Source: Saccharofermentans sp.
GTDB lineage: Bacteria; Bacillota_A; Clostridia; Saccharofermentanales; Saccharofermentanaceae
Reading direction: 5' to 3'
DNA length: 20,443 nucleotides
Assembly (NCBI GenBank): GCA_024692105.1
Contig: JAILMZ010000092.1
Location: forward strand, 1 to 20,443
The position numbers and the translations under genes are program-made. Below are positions 17,536 through 20,443 of the stretch, in pieces (positions within the stretch are counted from its first letter, which is position 1; each line of letters begins with the position of its first letter). Below the pieces are notes generated by a model. That model saw nothing but the letters and a program-made list of their open reading frames with translations, was not told the DNA's origin and did no database searches.

Positions 17536-19330
17536 GGCCCTTCACCCCTTTCCTGACAGCCCTTACGATGGCAGCCGCCTGTTTGTATGAGTCAAATTCC
17601 GGCTTGCCGAAGTCGATGCCCGGCTGCTCAGCTGCTATCGCACGCTCGAGCTTGCCTGCAAATCTCGTAAGTACGGGTATATCAAGGCCTGCGGCAGAGA
17701 TATCCTCTTCGTTCGTGAAGAACTCGTCCGGAGAAGCCGTCTTGACCACGCGTCCGTCCTTTATGGCACAGACGCGGTCGCAGTTTCTCGCCGCCTCGTC
17801 CATGTTGTGAGATACGAGAATTATCGTCGTTCCGCTCTTTTTAAGATCCCGGATCATCTTGAACATCTCGTCTCTTCCTCTGGGATCGAGGCCTGATGCG
17901 GGTTCGTCGAGCACCAGGATATCCGGGTGCATTACCAGGACGCCTGCCATGGCAACACGCCTCTTCTGTCCGCCCGACAGCTCGAAAGGACTCTTCTCCA
18001 GGACATCTTCCGGGAGGCCTACCTTCTTCGCAGCCTCAAGTACGAGATCTCTATGCTCTTTCTCGGGCACCTTGAGCCTCGTAAGGCCATAAGCTATATC
18101 CTTGTAAACGGTCTCTTCGAAGAGCTGGTATTCGGGGTACTGGAAGACAAGACCTACTGTCTTTCTTATCAGCGCCATGTCCTTTTTATTGGAACACCTG
18201 AGGACTTTGTCTTTTGTCTTTATCTCTATGTCGCCCTTCTGGGGTCTGATGATGGCATTCAGGTGGGATATGAGCGTTGTCTTGCCGCAGCCGCTGGCAC
18301 CTGCAATGCCGAGCACTTCGCCCTTCCTGACGTCCAGGTTGATGTCAGAGATCGCATCGGTCGTTCCGTCATAGGAATAGCTTAGCCCCTTGATGCTCAT
18401 GATGATATCGTCTTTGATCTCTTCCTTGGGCTCATCCGTATCAGGGATGTACGCGGATACCATTCGCGGCATCATCTTGATGATGCGCTTTATCAGTTTA
18501 TCTTCAGACTCGAGATCGGAAGGGAGTATCTCTTCTCCGCAGATCATCGCGATCTGGTAGCAGAGAGCGAAACTCTCGGGCTGCTTTAAGCCGCAGCGGC
18601 CGAGCTTGCCGCTCGAGAAGACCTCCGCAGGCGTGCCGTCTATAGCCACCTGACCCTTGTTCATGACGATTATCCTGTCGCATCTGGCAGCTTCCGCCAT
18701 ATCGTGGGTTATGGTTATCAGGGTAAGATGCTTCTCTTCCCTCATCTTCTCGACCAATTCAAGGAATTCGTCCCTGCAGATGGGATCGAGCATCGCAGTC
18801 GCTTCATCAAGGATAAGGACCTCAGGCCTCATGGCAAGTGCACCTGCTATTGCAAGCTTTTGCTTCTGTCCTCCGGACAGGCTGGCTGCCTCGCGCTCGC
18901 GAAGTTCGTACAGGCCTGTCTCTTTAAGGGCTGTATTCACGCGCTCTCTGAGTTCCGGATTTGGTATGCCGAGATTCTCGGGGCCGAATGCCGTGTCTTC
19001 CTCGACGATGGTTCCTACTATCTGGTTGTCGGGATTCTGGAAAACGCAGGCACACCTGTGTCTTATCTCCCAGAAGTTGCCGCTCTCGGCAGAGTCCTTC
19101 CCCCAGATGACTATCCTGCCCTTGTCGGGCGTTTCGAGAAGGTCTATGAGCTTGGCGAGGGTGGATTTGCCGGAGCCGTTGGAACCTGTCACGGCAACAT
19201 AGGAGCCCCGCTCTATCTTGAGCGAAACTCCGTCCACAGCCTTAGTGACTGTCTCCTTGCCTTCGCCGTCGTCACCTCTGTAACTGAAAGCTACGTCGGA
19301 AAGCGATATTATGTCCTTCTCGTCAGCCAA
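17528..19330 (-). CDS. ecfA: ECF transporter ATPase, EcfA1-EcfA2 fused in one chain
   Basis: ATP-hydrolysing motor of the ECF importer; 600 residues holding two complete ABC ATPases. First copy: Walker A GSNGSGKST (49-57), Q-loop FQNPDNQIVGT (98-108), signature LSGGQ (151-155), Walker B LILDEATAMLDP (172-183), switch His209. Second copy: Walker A GASGCGKTT (344-352), Q-loop FQYPEYQLFEET (396-407), LSGGQKRR (451-458), LVLDEPASGLDP (472-483), His508. The first matches EcfA1 and the second EcfA2, joined by a linker of roughly 25 residues (about 288-312). The two are separate genes in most Firmicutes. No frameshift or internal stop is present. The start is TTG (19328-19330), supported by AGGAG 7 bases upstream; no in-frame ATG is seen nearby. 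It overlaps ecfT and follows the hairpin after rplQ. Confidence 0.95.
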   Translation of the reverse strand: MADEKDIISLSDVAFSYRGDDGEGKETVTKAVDGVSLKIERGSYVAVTGSNGSGKSTLAKLIDLLETPDKGRIVIWGKDSAESGNFWEIRHRCACVFQNPDNQIVGTIVEEDTAFGPENLGIPNPELRERVNTALKETGLYELREREAASLSGGQKQKLAIAGALAMRPEVLILDEATAMLDPICRDEFLELVEKMREEKHLTLITITHDMAEAARCDRIIVMNKGQVAIDGTPAEVFSSGKLGRCGLKQPESFALCYQIAMICGEEILPSDLESEDKLIKRIIKMMPRMVSAYIPDTDEPKEEIKDDIIMSIKGLSYSYDGTTDAISDINLDVRKGEVLGIAGASGCGKTTLISHLNAIIRPQKGDIEIKTKDKVLRCSNKKDMALIRKTVGLVFQYPEYQLFEETVYKDIAYGLTRLKVPEKEHRDLVLEAAKKVGLPEDVLEKSPFELSGGQKRRVAMAGVLVMHPDILVLDEPASGLDPRGRDEMFKMIRDLKKSGTTIILVSHNMDEAARNCDRVCAIKDGRVVKTASPDEFFTNEEDISAAGLDIPVLTRFAGKLERAIAAEQPGIDFGKPEFDSYKQAAAIVRAVRKGVKGRA

Positions 19331-19372
19331 AAGCCTTCTCCTGATTGGGTTGGTCTACCTATTGTAAAGAGA

Positions 19373-19403
19373 ACGGGGGAAGATGTAAACAATCTTCCCC
19401 CGT
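19373..19403 (-). terminator. hairpin terminator after rplQ
   Basis: Perfect 12-bp stem ACGGGGGAAGAT / ATCTTCCCCCGT (19373-19384 with 19392-19403) around a 7-base loop. On the minus strand it is followed by TTCTCTTTACAAT, an interrupted U-rich tail. It lies 30 bases after the rplQ stop. Only about 42 bases separate it from the ecfA start and no promoter is evident there, so it may be leaky, letting some ribosomal-operon transcription reach the ecf genes. Confidence 0.8.
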
Positions 19404-19433
19404 ATTAACTGTGAAATTATCGCAGTAATTCGA

Positions 19434-19955
19434 TTATACGAACTCCAGGATAGCCATCTCGGATCCGTCGCCGCGTCTAGCGCCGAGTCTTACGATCCTT
19501 GTGTAGCCGCCTGTTCTGCCGGCATATCTGGGTGCGATCTCATCGAAAAGCTTGTTTGTAGGGTTAACTACATAGCCCTCGCTGTCGTGGCTCTTGATAA
19601 GCCACTTCATCATAGCCTTGCGAGCTGCAAGACGTGAAGGATCGTCAACCTGGACAGTCTTTGTCTTGACCTCACGGTCAACAACTTCGTACTGAGCACC
19701 GGACTTGGAAGTCTTAGTCTTAAGTACCTTCTTGCCCTTACCGTCGAGCTTTGCTGCGGAAACAGTGATCTCCTTTGTTGTGAAGTTATCCTTTTCCTTT
19801 ACAGCAGATGCAACGAGACCTTCAACGATAGCGCTTACTTCCTTAGCACGAGCTACTGTTGTCTCTACCTTACCGTTTATGATCATGGCCGTAACCATAT
19901 TCTTAAGGATTGCCGTACGCTGATCAGAAGCACGGCCCATTTTTCTGTTAGGCAT
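19434..19955 (-). CDS. rplQ: 50S ribosomal protein bL17, enlarged
   Basis: Large-subunit ribosomal protein near the peptide exit tunnel. The start [20 protein letters not shown] and the C-terminal [20 protein letters not shown] are characteristic. At 173 residues it is about 50 longer than the usual 115-130. The extra part is a Lys/Thr/Val-rich stretch about residues 58-105 inserted before [18 protein letters not shown] at 19953-19955 follows GGAGGAG by 8 bases, 25 bases after the rpoA stop, the normal rpoA-rplQ order. The insertion does not break the frame, and it keeps the basic character of the protein. Confidence 0.96.
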   Translation of the reverse strand: MPNRKMGRASDQRTAILKNMVTAMIINGKVETTVARAKEVSAIVEGLVASAVKEKDNFTTKEITVSAAKLDGKGKKVLKTKTSKSGAQYEVVDREVKTKTVQVDDPSRLAARKAMMKWLIKSHDSEGYVVNPTNKLFDEIAPRYAGRTGGYTRIVRLGARRGDGSEMAILEFV

Positions 19956-19980
19956 TTATATTGCTCCTCCTACCTTGAGA

Positions 19981-20443
19981 TTAGTCTGCTTGATCTTTGA
20001 GGTGAAGGCCCATCTCGTCGAGCTTCTCGATGATTTCTTCGAGAGACTTCTTACCGAGGTTTCTGACCTTGATCATCTCATCCATCGTCTTGGCGACAAG
20101 ATCGCCGACCGTGTTGATCTGTGCCCTCTTGAGGCAGTTATATGTACGGACGGAGAAATCCAAGTCTTCGATGATGCCGGAGAGCTTGGAATCATGTTCG
20201 CCGGTCTCCTCAACATTCTTGAAGCTCAGAGCAGAATCAGTATCAGCAAGAGCCGTGAAGAACTTGAGGTGATCTATAAGGCAGTTGGCAGCTGAAGAGA
20301 GCGCCTCGTCAACCTCGATCGTTCCGTCTGTCCAGACTTCGATCGTAAGGCTGTCGTAGTCAGTCCTTGCACCTACACGTGTGTTCTCGACCTTATAGTT
20401 TGCCTTCTTTACAGGTGTGAATACAGAATCGATCGGGATAACG
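19981..20443 (-). CDS. rpoA: DNA-directed RNA polymerase alpha subunit, C-terminal part, cut by window edge
   Basis: Alpha subunit, which assembles RNA polymerase and contacts upstream promoter DNA and activators. The last 154 codons are present; the gene continues beyond the right edge. The N-terminal-domain end is visible (VIPIDSVFTPVKKANYKVEN, TDYDSLTIEVWTDGTI). A Glu/Asp-rich linker and the alpha C-terminal domain follow, with the helix-hairpin-helix region RTYNCLKRAQINTVGDLV and VRNLGKKSLEEI. The stop TAA is at 19981-19983. It is first in the visible run leading to rplQ. Truncation is only the window boundary. Confidence 0.97.
   Translation of the reverse strand, partial: VIPIDSVFTPVKKANYKVENTRVGARTDYDSLTIEVWTDGTIEVDEALSSAANCLIDHLKFFTALADTDSALSFKNVEETGEHDSKLSGIIEDLDFSVRTYNCLKRAQINTVGDLVAKTMDEMIKVRNLGKKSLEEIIEKLDEMGLHLKDQAD

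Overview
The window looks like a chromosome segment of a low-to-mid G+C anaerobic member of the Bacillota (class Clostridia). The signs are pyruvate:ferredoxin oxidoreductase, a membrane-anchored VanW-domain protein, Firmicutes-type TruA, ROK kinase and ECF transporter genes, an rpoA-rplQ-ecf-truA gene order, and strong GGAGG ribosome sites. A rumen or gut Clostridia relative is plausible, but the genus cannot be named from sequence reading alone. Nearly all genes lie on the minus strand. Only a HAD hydrolase (about 3.9-4.7 kb) and a family-2 glycosyltransferase (9.5-10.5 kb) lie on the plus strand. No RNA gene, mobile element, CRISPR array or gene-free stretch over 300 bases was found.

Right to left, in the direction of most transcription: the 3' end of rpoA and an enlarged rplQ close a ribosomal-protein operon and are followed by a strong hairpin. 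Next come a single-chain fusion of the two ECF transporter ATPases and the ECF membrane subunit EcfT. A ROK-type glucokinase with its own good promoter follows, then truA. The next block is NfeD, an SPFH/stomatin-like protein, a cyclophilin (ppiB) and an 802-residue polytopic membrane protein with features of GT-C glycosyltransferases.

The centre (4.7-12.9 kb) reads as a sugar-to-envelope module. A polyisoprenyl-phosphate glycosyltransferase (CsbB/GtrB type) is divergent from a YfhO-family membrane protein, with back-to-back promoters over one self-complementary -10 box. The yfhO stop overlaps the start of a phosphoglucomutase/phosphomannomutase gene (ATGA), and the GT-C-like gene converges on the glycosyltransferase gene. 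By analogy with Bacillus CsbB-YfhO, the mutase would supply sugar-1-phosphate for a nucleotide sugar, the GT2 enzyme would load the sugar onto undecaprenyl phosphate, and YfhO and/or the 802-residue protein would transfer it to an extracellular acceptor. The acceptor and sugar are unknown.

The left end holds a HAD hydrolase, a VanW-domain protein with a Pro/Glu/Thr-rich tail and a clear terminator, and the N-terminal half of pyruvate:ferredoxin oxidoreductase, cut by the window edge.
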